Source: Paramacrobiotus metropolitanus
Taxonomy: Eukaryota; Tardigrada; Eutardigrada; Parachela; Macrobiotidae
Length of the DNA stretch: 64,000 nucleotides
NCBI RefSeq assembly: GCF_019649055.1
Contig: NW_026570329.1
Coordinates: forward strand, 186,001-250,000
Direction of reading: 5' to 3'
The notes below the pieces were generated by a model, which did no database searches, was not told where the DNA came from, and saw only the letters and a program-made list of their open reading frames with translations. A program made the position numbers and the translations under genes. Shown piece by piece: positions 25,670 to 35,708 of this stretch (its first letter is position 1; each line of letters opens with the position of its first letter).

Positions 25670-25909
25670 TGCAACAGCAGCCGGTTAAAACTGCTGTTCT
25701 AGTTGGATGGTTAATCCACCGTACCACGATGTAGCGGCTGTTAAGGCTAACTGACAATCAAAAGGCTGGCACGGTCAGCAGCGATGCTGACCGGAAGTAA
25801 GGTGGCAATTACACAACTACACTGTGTGAGATGAGACGATTCATCTCAACGTGATTACAAACAACAACGCAAGACATGGCAGTCACGGCAAGATTCTTAT
25901 TAGCAAGTA
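25670..25909 (-). repeat. 3' LTR, truncated (240 bp)
   Basis: Matches 31662-31901 over 240 bp with three differences, all in the first 35 bp on the + strand. Only the half carrying the CA terminus remains. The other half, present in the 5' LTR at 31902-32141, was lost together with the 3' part of pol. Confidence 0.88.
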
Positions 25910-26327
25910 TCTTAGCTTGTGCAACACGTCGTGTACTATGCGGAAGTTGTCGGCTAATTTCTGTAGACGCTTAGGAGCTTTACTGTACTCTGTAGTATCC
26001 GAAAGAAGTATTGTTATTTTCGAAATAAATTCGTCTGTTGATTGTTCAGATTTTAATCTAGTATGTACCGGGTCGGACTGTATACTGTACAGTGGTATGT
26101 CGCAATCGTCACTGTCGTCTGCTGGTTCGTGGGGATTGCGGCTAAGCAGGTCGGCGTCTTGGTGGAGACGTCCCTTGCGATACTGTATCTTAAAATCATA
26201 TTCCTGTAGAAGTAGTGACCATCTATTTAATCTTCCTTGAGGTTCTTTTAGGTTAAGCAGGTACTGTAGAGCTGAATGGTCTGATATTACTACGAAGTGC
26301 TTGCCTGCTAAATAATGTTTGAATTTT

Positions 26328-29036
26328 TTAATGGCAAAGACAATAGCATATAACTTTTTCAGAAACTGGATAATTTGCCTGACGTTTATCTAACATCTTA
26401 GACGCATATGCGACGGTGTGCCAACCGTCTGTATGCTCTTGTTCTAATATAGCACCAACTCCGACGCCGGAGGCGTCCGTTTTGATTTGTGTATTTAATT
26501 TGTGGTCGAACGGCTTCAAAACTGGAGCACGGCTCAAACATTCTTTTAACTGGTCAAAAGCTTGTTGTTCTTTTGGTGTCCATATGAAAGAAACATTTTT
26601 CCGTGTAAGATGTAGAAGCGGTGCGGATAATGTGGAGAAATTGTCAATGAATTGACGATAGTAACTCAGTGCACCTATAAACGATTTAATCTCTTTCGGG
26701 GATTTCGGTGTTGGAAATGCGGAAATAGCGCTGATTTTAGCTGGATCCGGTTGTATGCCGGTGCTACTGATAATATGCCCTAAGAACTTAATCTGTGTGA
26801 AACCGATCTCACATTTTGTAGGGGAGATTGTGAAACCTGCTGTGCTTACAGCGTCTAATACCTTTTCTAACAGTTCGCAATGTTCGGTAAAAGTTGCTCC
26901 GCCTACTAAAACATCATCTATGTAACAGATGACTCCGTGCCATTTTAAATGGCTTAATATGGAGTCCATAGCTCTTTGAAATGTGGCGGGACCACCGCAC
27001 AATCCAAAGGGCATTCTTAAAAACTCAAATTGACCGTCCATGGTCACGAAGGATGTTTTCGGTATGTCTTTCGGAGCCATTCTAATTTGCCAAAAACCCG
27101 AATTAAAATCTAGACTTGAAAAATATTTAGAATTTCCAAAGCACGATATTGCGTCATCAATTCTTGGAAGAGGCCACAAAGGTCTGCTAGTCACAGCATT
27201 TAAACCACGCAAGTCACAACAGAATCTGGGCGGCTTCGTTGACCCTTTACGTTTTACAAGTAACACTGGGCATGCCCAAGGAGATGTGGATGGGCGAATG
27301 ACGTTCTGATCTAACATTTCCTGTACTTGCGCGTTAATTTGTATTCTTTGTGCATAGGACACGCGGTAAGGAAGTTTTTTCACTGGCTGATTGTTTCCTG
27401 TGTCGATCTCGTGCATAATGTTGCCACAATCACCGAGCGGCCTATCCTTACAAGGAAACACTTTTTGATATTTCACAAATAATCTGACTAATATATTTCG
27501 CTCTTCCGTAGATAATCCTGAATGAAACTTTATTGTTTTAATGTGTTGCATCAACTCATCTTTATCTATGCCGGTAATATCTGACGATTCTAATTTTGTT
27601 ATCGGCACTTCTGCTACTGCATCTACAGGTTCCATATGACCAATAAGTACACCTCGTTTGAGTTTAATATCTTTATCAGAAAAGTTAGTTATTAGTATGT
27701 TAATTTTTCCGTTCTCTGAGCGTACCACACTATTTGGAACTGCTACAAGATGACTATGTAATAGTAATTTGTTTCCCAATACGAGTACGTCTCCGTTGTA
27801 AATGTCAGGCGCTGAAAGTGTCAATATCGTGCCGTGCTTTGCTGGCAACACTGTGGTAGATGCTAGTTTTATGCCGGCTCGATCCCATGTGATGTCATTC
27901 ACTGGTTCTGGTGAGCAAGGCATTTCCGTGTCCAGCGGTGGCGGCCAGGGTGGCACGCGAGGCAGTGCCGGTGAATCTGACCTTTCGTGCGCGCCGGTGT
28001 GCGAGTCCGTCGCAGTAGATTGCAGCGGAGCTGCATGCGAATGCGCGGACTGAGAGGTGCAAACTGTCTTCTCAGCCGACGGGCTTGAAGCAATGTCAGA
28101 GTGCACTGGGGGCATAATGTGCGCCGGTGGCACGACAGGAGTGAGTGCCAGTGGCAATGGGGAGGGGACGGGCGCCGGTGGCGGCGTGGGAGAGTTAGTA
28201 CTGTGTACTGTACTCGTATTTTCGACATGCTCATCCGCAAACAACGATAATGGTGTATTGGTTGCGGTAGACATGTTCAATACAGATACTTCACGAGGTA
28301 CTGTATGTATGTCCGAGCTGATGCTATCACTTTCGGCATCCTTTTCTGTAATAGAATTATTGTGTAAGCGGTGACGGTGTGCTTTCTTAAGGTGCTGGTG
28401 GTATTGTTGTACGAAGTTTGTACGCGGTATAAAAGTGTCCGCGAACATCATGTCCTGTACATCGGAAACTACACGTTCTCGACTGAGTAATTTGTTGACT
28501 CTGTGTTTTGCATCCTCGACTCCGAAGTATAATTTTCCAGTGTAGCTGTTTATCCACAGATTGTGCTCTTTAAGGAAATCGTTACCGAGAATAATGTTTT
28601 CGTATGGCAAGTCGCACACAATGAATATATAATGTTGTAGTGTACGATGTTCGAATGTAATAGTAATTTCACTGAAGTACGTGTTCTTAGCTTGAAACTT
28701 TTCAGAAATGGTAGCAAAACGTAATTTAGGAGCATCTTTATGAAAAGGTCGAAAATCTAAACTGAGCTGCACTGCTAGAACTTCCGATATTATGCTGCAA
28801 CCTGCACCTGTGTCTATTAAAACAGGTAGTTTTTTATTATTAATGTTTAGTTCGACGTAGACGGGGCTTACTGTTTGTGGCATGCTGAAGTTTGCATAAG
28901 GGCTTGACTGACTAGGTAATATCTTTATCGAATCTTTATGCATTTGGACATTGTACGTGTTAATTTCGGATTCCTTAAGTACAAACGGAGGATCATACTG
29001 GTGACCATACGGACCTCCTTTGCCGTAAGGTCTCAT
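26328..29036 (-). CDS. pol: Retrotransposon pol: protease, reverse transcriptase, RNase H start
   Basis: Polyprotein of a Ty3/gypsy-type element, 902 aa in this frame. An aspartic protease motif DTGAG lies at about residue 75. A long Ser/Pro-rich linker (about 250-390) follows. The reverse transcriptase has MPFGLCGGPATFQ and the catalytic YIDD at about 704. RNase H begins at about 853 with DASG. The open frame stops at 26328 because of one extra base in a T5 run (+ strand 26355-26359). Beyond this, RNase H and the pre-integrase tether continue in a shifted frame to the deletion junction at 25910. Integrase is absent. The proteins would act in cytoplasmic particles during reverse transcription (known for the family). 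The copy is defective. Confidence 0.85.
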   Translation of the reverse strand: MRPYGKGGPYGHQYDPPFVLKESEINTYNVQMHKDSIKILPSQSSPYANFSMPQTVSPVYVELNINNKKLPVLIDTGAGCSIISEVLAVQLSLDFRPFHKDAPKLRFATISEKFQAKNTYFSEITITFEHRTLQHYIFIVCDLPYENIILGNDFLKEHNLWINSYTGKLYFGVEDAKHRVNKLLSRERVVSDVQDMMFADTFIPRTNFVQQYHQHLKKAHRHRLHNNSITEKDAESDSISSDIHTVPREVSVLNMSTATNTPLSLFADEHVENTSTVHSTNSPTPPPAPVPSPLPLALTPVVPPAHIMPPVHSDIASSPSAEKTVCTSQSAHSHAAPLQSTATDSHTGAHERSDSPALPRVPPWPPPLDTEMPCSPEPVNDITWDRAGIKLASTTVLPAKHGTILTLSAPDIYNGDVLVLGNKLLLHSHLVAVPNSVVRSENGKINILITNFSDKDIKLKRGVLIGHMEPVDAVAEVPITKLESSDITGIDKDELMQHIKTIKFHSGLSTEERNILVRLFVKYQKVFPCKDRPLGDCGNIMHEIDTGNNQPVKKLPYRVSYAQRIQINAQVQEMLDQNVIRPSTSPWACPVLLVKRKGSTKPPRFCCDLRGLNAVTSRPLWPLPRIDDAISCFGNSKYFSSLDFNSGFWQIRMAPKDIPKTSFVTMDGQFEFLRMPFGLCGGPATFQRAMDSILSHLKWHGVICYIDDVLVGGATFTEHCELLEKVLDAVSTAGFTISPTKCEIGFTQIKFLGHIISSTGIQPDPAKISAISAFPTPKSPKEIKSFIGALSYYRQFIDNFSTLSAPLLHLTRKNVSFIWTPKEQQAFDQLKECLSRAPVLKPFDHKLNTQIKTDASGVGVGAILEQEHTDGWHTVAYASKMLDKRQANYPVSEKVICYCLCH

Positions 29037-29281
29037 TCTTCTCCCTCGTCAGTACGCCAGTACGCGTTACCTTTTTTTCGCGAGATTGTACTTTATGTAA
29101 TCGTCGTACTTCTCTTGTACTCGTACTTTAATGTCTGCTGGGCACACTCGTGCGACTTTATACCGATCATCAGGATGCGAATCCTCACACTCTTTGTAAG
29201 AATGGGTAAAATCTACACAATGTGGACAGAATAATTTCCCATTCTGAAGCCGGTAGCTGTCAAAGTCTATGTACTTTCTAT
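29037..29281 (-). pseudogene. Zinc-knuckle segment between gag and pol frames
   Basis: On the - strand a CX2CX4HX4C nucleocapsid-type zinc knuckle (CPHC....H....C) lies around 29230-29180. It is in a different frame from the end of the gag ORF. It can be reached by a frame change in the GC-dinucleotide run at 29408-29419 inside the Arg/Ser-rich gag tail, which suggests a slipped repeat in this copy. The frame ends in LAKKR and a stop just before the pol ATG. Confidence 0.6.
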
Positions 29282-31015
29282 CTATCCGTTTGTAATCCTG
29301 ACCTGAGCTGCGTTTACTATCATCTCGCGAACAGCTGCGGTCTGAGCGGTCTTTTGACCGGAAGCGGTCACTGCGATCAGTCGAGCTGAAGCGGCCGCTG
29401 CGTTCTTGCGCGCGCGCGGCGCCGGTGACCGGTAGCGATCTGTTCTGGCCTGTCTACGGAACTCGCTAGACTGCTGTTGGTCGCGGTAGTCTGCACCGGT
29501 ATACCGATTGCGGCTGCGAGATCGATCTTGATAATATCGGTCTTTACGGTACTCATCACGGCTGCGTGATCTATCTGTACGCTGGTAGCTATTTGAGCGG
29601 TCACGCGACGGGCGAAATTTATTTTCGGTAATATAGTTAACCTCAATGGGGTTTGTCTCCGTACCTGCGGCCGGACGATCCGCAATTGTTAATCTGGTCA
29701 AAATCGAACGGAACTCACTGACTGTATGTGTTTTTGATGTTGCCAAAAATCTTTTGTACTCTGGCAAGTCAGCTATTGCACGCTGAATTTCAGCTACTTT
29801 GTATGTTTCAGGCATTAGCGGATCTATCTGCTGAAATAACAGTTCCATTTCATCAAGAAACGCATTAATATCTGCACCTTTCTTATACACCTTTTTTGAC
29901 AATTCCATTCTCTTAGTCAACTCATAATCTTCAGGTAAAAATCGCTTAGTAAACTGTGCTTTCCATTCATCGTATGGTAAATGCGAGTTTTTCTGCCATA
30001 ACGACTCAAACAAACGTCTAGGCATATCGCCTAAGTAGTTCGGTAGCATCTGTAATTTTCTACCTGCATCCCAGTTAAGCGCTGCAGCGGCACGCTCAAA
30101 CTGTTGAAAAAAGTCTGTAATAATATAATCTGGCTTGTTGTTAAAAATTTCGATTTTAAAGTCCTTAGCCTGTAGTCTAGCACTGTTGTTATTCATCGTT
30201 AAAGTGCGTAACAAATCTGTCAGATCAGCTGGTGGTTGTGCCGGGTCAGGAATACTGTTATGTACAGGCGCATGTAATGTATAAATACTCGTAGTTCGGT
30301 GTGTACTGTTAATCTGCGTCCTATTCTCTGTGTGTGTTGCCGGTTCGTGTTTAATATCTGCCCTGTGGTCAACGCACATGTTAGGAGATTGGACTGTCTC
30401 TGCAGCCGGTTTAGTCTGCGCTGCACTCTTAAGGCAATCGGCTGCTACAATCAACGACAAGTTTAATAACTCGTCTGTATTGGTCCTGCCGGCCTGCCTC
30501 TGCTCAGACGTGTAGCACGTGTCGAGAGCGTGGCACAATTCTCTCATCCTCGCTGCGGCTGGGTGTGACTGGAACTTGTCCTGTATACTCTCTGGAAAAG
30601 TATACGGGAGCAGAGACTGTGAGCGGGGAATTCTCTCTGTACTGTACCCCGGCTCAGTCCATCTGAACGCTGACGGCGGGTTCTTCTCTGGCTCTCTGGC
30701 CTCTCTGGGCTGATCGGGTGCACGCTCAGGTTGCGCAGCTAAAGACGGCGCGTGAAACTGTGAACCTGAACGCGCTGTCGCGTATGAGCTGCGGGAGGGA
30801 GAATCTGTCTGTCTGACAAGGTGTGGTAGAGGTGAAGGATCCACTGTGGAGAAAGGGATTTTATGTGTTGTCATGTATTCGGCTAATGTTTTCACGAAGT
30901 GGCCTTTCTTCTTAGACTGGGCAATGTTTTGGTCAAGACGCTTGCTGACTGCGAGCAGTTGAGCTTTTGTTAGAAAGCTCAGCTGGTCTGTCAAAGATTC
31001 TGGCTCGGATGCCAT
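29282..31015 (-). CDS. gag: Retrotransposon Gag protein (577 aa, C-terminus probably out of frame)
   Basis: Structural protein of the element's particle. It begins MASEPESLTDQLSFLTKAQ. A Gag-type helical region lies in the middle (residues about 265-435, with FFQQFERAAAALNWD, KRMELSKKVYKKGADINAF and EIQRAIADLPEYKRF), followed by an Arg/Ser-rich basic tail with repeated RSRSR/DRSRS. The last 40 or so residues become Ala-rich and lose the Arg/Ser pattern, as expected after a frame slip in the GC run at 29408-29419; the zinc knuckle lies in the other frame. The gag start codon is 647 bp from the inner edge of the 5' LTR. Confidence 0.8.
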   Translation of the reverse strand: MASEPESLTDQLSFLTKAQLLAVSKRLDQNIAQSKKKGHFVKTLAEYMTTHKIPFSTVDPSPLPHLVRQTDSPSRSSYATARSGSQFHAPSLAAQPERAPDQPREAREPEKNPPSAFRWTEPGYSTERIPRSQSLLPYTFPESIQDKFQSHPAAARMRELCHALDTCYTSEQRQAGRTNTDELLNLSLIVAADCLKSAAQTKPAAETVQSPNMCVDHRADIKHEPATHTENRTQINSTHRTTSIYTLHAPVHNSIPDPAQPPADLTDLLRTLTMNNNSARLQAKDFKIEIFNNKPDYIITDFFQQFERAAAALNWDAGRKLQMLPNYLGDMPRRLFESLWQKNSHLPYDEWKAQFTKRFLPEDYELTKRMELSKKVYKKGADINAFLDEMELLFQQIDPLMPETYKVAEIQRAIADLPEYKRFLATSKTHTVSEFRSILTRLTIADRPAAGTETNPIEVNYITENKFRPSRDRSNSYQRTDRSRSRDEYRKDRYYQDRSRSRNRYTGADYRDQQQSSEFRRQARTDRYRSPAPRARKNAAAASARLIAVTASGQKTAQTAAVREMIVNAAQVRITNG

Positions 31016-31639
31016 GGATCTACTGGAGCGATACTCTTAATGTTTGGGAAAGGAATCTACATTTCTCTCTTCCTTATGTTCGGTAATGTGGGAAAAGAAC
31101 CATTTAGCTGGCGCCAGGCTAATGTAAGCTGCTCGTCCTCTAACATATACAGCACTTACACTGTGATACGCACAAAACGATATTGGGTGTGCCACGTGAG
31201 AAAGAAATAATATTTATGTAATTTACAAAAGAAATAATATTTAACATGCAAACCTATGTAATGTGTGTTTCGTTAATATCAATGACATGAGAAAGTTAAA
31301 ACAATAATGAAGTTAGTAAGTGCAAAACGACAAGATCATCGGCTTCGATAACTTTAGCCGGCTTAGGTGGAAATATAAGTAATCAAATCCGACAAAATTG
31401 TAATTGTGTTTTTACCAACTGCCATATGGTAGTAACTTACCCATTGACACTCGCGGTATGCGGTAATCTTTAAGGAAAGCCGGTATTTCCGGTCCCTTAT
31501 GAATGGCAAGGAAGACTTTCTGGTGGTGGGTGGCAGCGCGCGATGTGCAGGTGAGGCGCTTGCCTTCCTTGGAAAGCCGTCCAGGTAATGTGGGGCGTGT
31601 GATTTTGGCAAGAGAGTCGGCGCCGGATAGAATTAAACT
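31016..31639 (-). other. Retrotransposon 5' leader
   Basis: Lies between the primer-binding site and the gag ATG. It contains a strong splice-donor motif on the - strand, GGGTAAGT, at about 31444-31437, and short open frames upstream of it. A spliced subgenomic transcript is possible but not shown. Confidence 0.5.
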
Positions 31640-31661
31640 GGTCCGAAGTCCAGGAGCGCCA
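31640..31661 (-). other. Primer-binding site of the retrotransposon
   Basis: Directly adjacent to the LTR inner end, the - strand reads TGGCGCTCCTGGACTTCGG. It starts with TGG as expected for pairing with the CCA end of a tRNA. The complement contains GGTCCGAAGTCC, which resembles a tRNA T-arm. I cannot assign the tRNA species. Confidence 0.65.
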
Positions 31662-32141
31662 TGCAATAGCAGCCGGTTAAAACTGCTGTTATAGTGGGAT
31701 GGTTAATCCACCGTACCACGATGTAGCGGCTGTTAAGGCTAACTGACAATCAAAAGGCTGGCACGGTCAGCAGCGATGCTGACCGGAAGTAAGGTGGCAA
31801 TTACACAACTACACTGTGTGAGATGAGACGATTCATCTCAACGTGATTACAAACAACAACGCAAGACATGGCAGTCACGGCAAGATTCTTATTAGCAAGT
31901 ACACAGGGCAAGAAGGCAAAAAGCAAGGTTAGCTAGCTGGCAAGAAGCAAATCCAAGAATGAATCTAGTGCGCAAAAGTAAAAGTCAAGAGCATCGAGAT
32001 TGTAGCGGTAAAGCTTTAAGGCAATGAGATGCTGATTCACATGATCTTAATGAGGAAGACAAGGAACGAATGAACCAATAACTGATGTAGAAAAGCAATT
32101 AACAATCCAAACTGGCGGTACTAAGATTTTCTATCGTTACA
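31662..32141 (-). repeat. 5' LTR, complete (480 bp)
   Basis: On the - strand it starts TGTAACGATAG and ends CTATTGCA, giving the canonical TG...CA ends. Its outer end is fixed by the ATAC target duplication at 32142-32145; the inner end by the primer-binding site. Its inner 240 bp are shared with 25670-25909. Confidence 0.75.
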
Positions 32142-32309
32142 ATACTTATTGCTTGAAGATATAGCTGTGCTACTACGTATACATACGCGTATATATAAAT
32201 GATGTAAAAAATGATTCACCAATGGTATCCGACACTCTCGGCGATCGCGGCGTAGCGTTACACGATGAACGGTCACCAAATGTTGCTTGCTGGACTGATA
32301 ATTTTCTCT

Positions 32310-32560
32310 GCTTTTTGCATGTCTCTCTCTTTTTTGTTTTTGTTTGTGTAAATGTATAGTTTTTAATTTAACAGGATTTTTACGCTTCATTATTCTAATT
32401 ACCGGTTCGGCGCCGGTCCGCGCGCGCGCCATTTTGCTAGTCAAATTCAACGGTGTTTTTCTCGACGTTTCCGGTTGATTGTAATAATGGTAGTGTCTTC
32501 AGTCTATCATTCTTTGTGTAGTCTATCATACAGTAGTTAAGCATATTTTATTTGCAGTAT
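32310..32560 (-). repeat. BTB-cluster intergenic element, copy R2
   Basis: Same motif order as R1: CGCGCGCGCCATTTTGCTAG, then CAACGGTGTTTTTCTCGACG and TTTCCGGTTGATT on the + strand. A second partial copy follows at about 32710-32770 (TGTTGGAATG...CCACGTTTCCGATTCG). The retrotransposon separates R2 from BTB1. Confidence 0.6.
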
Positions 32561-32863
32561 TTTGCGCATTAATCTTCTACAGTATTTAGCTAAAGCCAGG
32601 GGATGCCACCGGAGCTCTTTTTTTGTTTTTAAATGTATACTCAGTAGTGTTTACCAAAATTTTCCCGTGCATGCTGTTAGGTAATTATGGATTTCACAAT
32701 GGTTCGTGTGCAGAGCATCTTGTTGGAATGCTGGCTAAACTGAACAGTGTTTTCCACGTTTCCGATTCGTGTACGCGGTTTATTATAGATGCGCATATGG
32801 AATTTACAATTTAAACCTTTAACAGCATTCCCGTGACCCACTATTGATGTGTGGTAAAACTCA

Positions 32864-35708
32864 TTACAGATGCCCAAAAAGATCAAGCGACATATAGCGT
32901 TCCTCGGAGTCGTCAGATTCCGGTGTCCTGCACCCGAACCAGCGTCGACACTCGGTGGGGAACGGTAATGGCGGCTTTACGGCGGCATAGTGGTACATGA
33001 AGATGCTCAGGAGTTCGGATTCCGTCAGCAGCCCACTCTGTGTCAAAATAGGCCATTTGTAATTAGTTAGACTCGTGTCTAGCAGTATTACAGCTGGAAA
33101 TGATTATGCGCTCACAGTCGCGGGCCCATTCGCCAGTTCCGCGGGCGTCAGCTGGGGAAAGCGCACCAGGAACAGTGCATCGCCCAGCATCTGACGCCGG
33201 TTGGCCGCGGACGGTTCATGTTATTTCGCTTACAGGCTTCCACCGACCATCTGCAACGCGACTCATGAGAAAAATGCAATCGCAGCAGTTAATCTTGTGC
33301 AAAAGTAGAAAAAGATCAGTATACTGTGCGTATATAATTTAAATATACTTCGTATAGATATGATGCAATCATGGGAGTAGTACTTGTACAAGTACCTTTC
33401 AACAGCCGAGTAAATAAGATGCTCTCCAGCCAACAGCGTGTCGCGCTGCAGTATGCTTTGCAGTGTATCCTGACGGATGCTAATGAAGTACTCCGATTCA
33501 AAAATTGCATACGTGTTCTCCTCCAACAATTTCCAGCATTCGGGCAAAATGACATCCTTGCCCGGGTGCCAATGGACCTCCTGTGACACAGCTTCGCTCA
33601 GTACGTTAAGAGTGCCTCGTCAGCCAGTCGTAACAAATTATACGTTTTGTAGTACTCTGTACTCAATCTATCGCATAAAATTTTATTTATCAATCCTTAA
33701 TTAGATTATGGTAACCATTTGAAAATCTTTATAAAAATGTATTGAAAACATCATTAATTACCCACACTAGTAACAAGGTCACACGTGTAATTAACAAGTG
33801 ACAAAGACATTATCTGATTCACGGCTAACAGTATCTGAAGATATCGTAATTATACGGCCATTTAAGGCGATCTATTTGTTTTGCTTCATTCCTAGAGAAG
33901 ATACAGTAACTACATTTTGTAGAATAGAAAAAAATGCTCTTTAAAATGAGAGATCTTTTGAAAAGCATAGAAACTGAACAGAAACAGAAATCTGTCTAAA
34001 ACCAAAAAGTACCGGGGGTCTAAAATGACGCACGGGTGCAGCAGCACGGTTCGATTCACGTAGCTGCCATTTCGAATTTCAAAGTGTACCCAACCGCACG
34101 CGGGCTGCGTGTCTGCGTAGCGCTACGACCGTGCGCAGGCTGCGATTTCATGAACGCCATGCGCAGCCTGCAGGTAGCGTGGTTGTCTCCTCAAACTCGT
34201 GCACCGATGCAGCGGACCATTTTCGAAACACGGAGACCCTAATTTACTAGGAATAATATTTGGACAGTTCTACGCGTTTTGTATTCCATTGCCGCAATGG
34301 AATTGGATGTTCTTGGTACCACTGGAAACAGAAAATTATTCTACATACTGGGTTTTCTTGGTTTTGCGAAGAATCTTTCGAACTCCAGCGCTCAGTGGTT
34401 TTATCGGTAAGAACAATTAGTTCTATGTTTAAAAATTCACATCTTTTTAGCTTTTCATTCAAAGTTTTTTTCAAATAAACCCAGTATGTAAAATAATTGT
34501 ATGTTTCAACTGAAAACACCAAACCTGAAGATGTTTCATTTACTGCTTGGATGGGATTTTTTAAGGGCAAACGCAACATAAAAATGTTTCTAACATTTGT
34601 GCTTTTAGCGCTGCTTTTGAAAATCTATCTGTTAAAAAGCGCGATTTTTTAGCTTTCTAATGAGCCTATACACTTCTAAAACGGACCAAAACAAGGCACA
34701 GAAAAAATTTTCAAAGTAGCCATAAATAGTGGCATGTTTCAAACAAGTATATCCCGTTAATTCATTGAGGCTTTATATATTTGTAATATACTAGACCGAC
34801 CTGTTCCAGAACTGACAAGCAGTTCTCAACGTTTAGCTCGCTAATAATCTTCTCCGAACAGGCTTGCACCAGCGGCGCAATATCGATCGTATTTGTCCGC
34901 GCAGTTCATAGTGTCACAAACGTTGTCAGCGTTGAGATTCTCCGCTTTATCAGTGTAAATATAGCTATAACGGTAAAAAGAAGAGCCACGGTAAGTTACT
35001 TCAAGTAATAAATTGCGGCGAGGAGGTTTTAAAATGTATGTATATATGTTTGATGTATTTTTCCTTATTTTTTAACAATAAATACCTAATTACAAATTTT
35101 TCTACTGAAATTAATTTTCCTAAAATCTTCATTACTTAGGTATTTTATTTATTAATATTTTTAACTGACAGTTAATTAACACTGTTAAGCACATCCGATT
35201 TTTTTTGGCATACATCATCAATCAAAAATCATCATCATGAAAGCATCATCGGAATCATCATCATCGTACTGTAGAGATCTTTACGACATTTCCGATTACC
35301 ATAATGTCGTGCCTACTTCAACATGTTGGCGAATGCATCAGGAATGATATCCGGAATATCGATGGGAACGGCGCAATTCTCGGGCAAACTCCCGTAGAAC
35401 ATGGCGCGAAACACGGAACTGCGCATGGCCAAAATATTCCTAAAAAATTGGGTGCAAATGGAGAAAGCTGAGGGAAGATATTTTATTCATTATTTTGTTC
35501 CCAGATATTGGCAGATAAAATCGGATCACTGATTCACTATAAAGAAAACCATTAAGTACTTGTGAGCTTCGAAGATTTTCACTGGGCCAAAATGACGGCC
35601 AACGGAGAATCGCACATTACTGAATTCTCCACTGGATAGTGTTTGCTTCATGCAGCTGGCAAGTCCCGAACCAGGTGCTTCTCCTTGTGGATGATGTGTG
35701 GAGGCCAT
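32864..35708 (-). pseudogene. BTB2: broken BTB-BACK family member
   Basis: All six exons of the family are recognisable: 35708-35560, 35439-35317, 34964-34801, 33580-33396, 33250-33116, 33037-32864. Three lesions break the frame or shorten it. Exon 3 has a 4-bp tandem duplication (ATCGATCG at 34882-34889), making it 164 instead of 160 bp. Exon 5 lacks one base near 33216 (135 instead of 136 bp). Exon 6 loses homology after FPTECRR and ends without the SH3/Tudor-like module. Exons 1 and 2 remain intact (SGEFSNVRFSVGRHFGPVK; MRSSVFRAMFYG). A transcript could at most give a truncated BTB domain. The intron between exons 3 and 4 holds an inverted repeat (34335-34497). Confidence 0.82.
34335..34497. 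repeat. Inverted repeat inside BTB2 intron 3
   Basis: Arms 34335-34354 and 34478-34497 match over 20 bp with one mismatch; weaker symmetry extends outwards by about 15 bp. The spacer is 123 bp. Compatible with a small hairpin element; no target duplication identified. Confidence 0.6.

Larger units (their letters stand above)
25670..32141 (-). mobile_element. Ty3/gypsy-type LTR retrotransposon, internally deleted (6472 bp)
   Basis: Read on the - strand: complete 5' LTR (32141-31662, TGTAACG...TTGCA), primer-binding site directly adjacent, leader, gag (31015-29282), pol (29036-26328 and beyond), then a truncated 3' LTR (25909-25670). ATAC flanks both ends. Domain order visible: Gag, zinc knuckle, aspartic protease, reverse transcriptase, start of RNase H and the following tether. 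Integrase, polypurine tract and the first half of the 3' LTR are absent: coding sequence runs straight into the LTR at 25910/25909. The shared 240 bp of the LTRs differ at three positions, so the insertion is young. With integrase lost and frames interrupted, the copy is not autonomous. Confidence 0.88.

Noticed and set aside
25341-25757. 138-aa - strand frame left of the retrotransposon
   Set aside because: Runs across the LTR border into the element; the non-element part has no start, no family and no partner exon.
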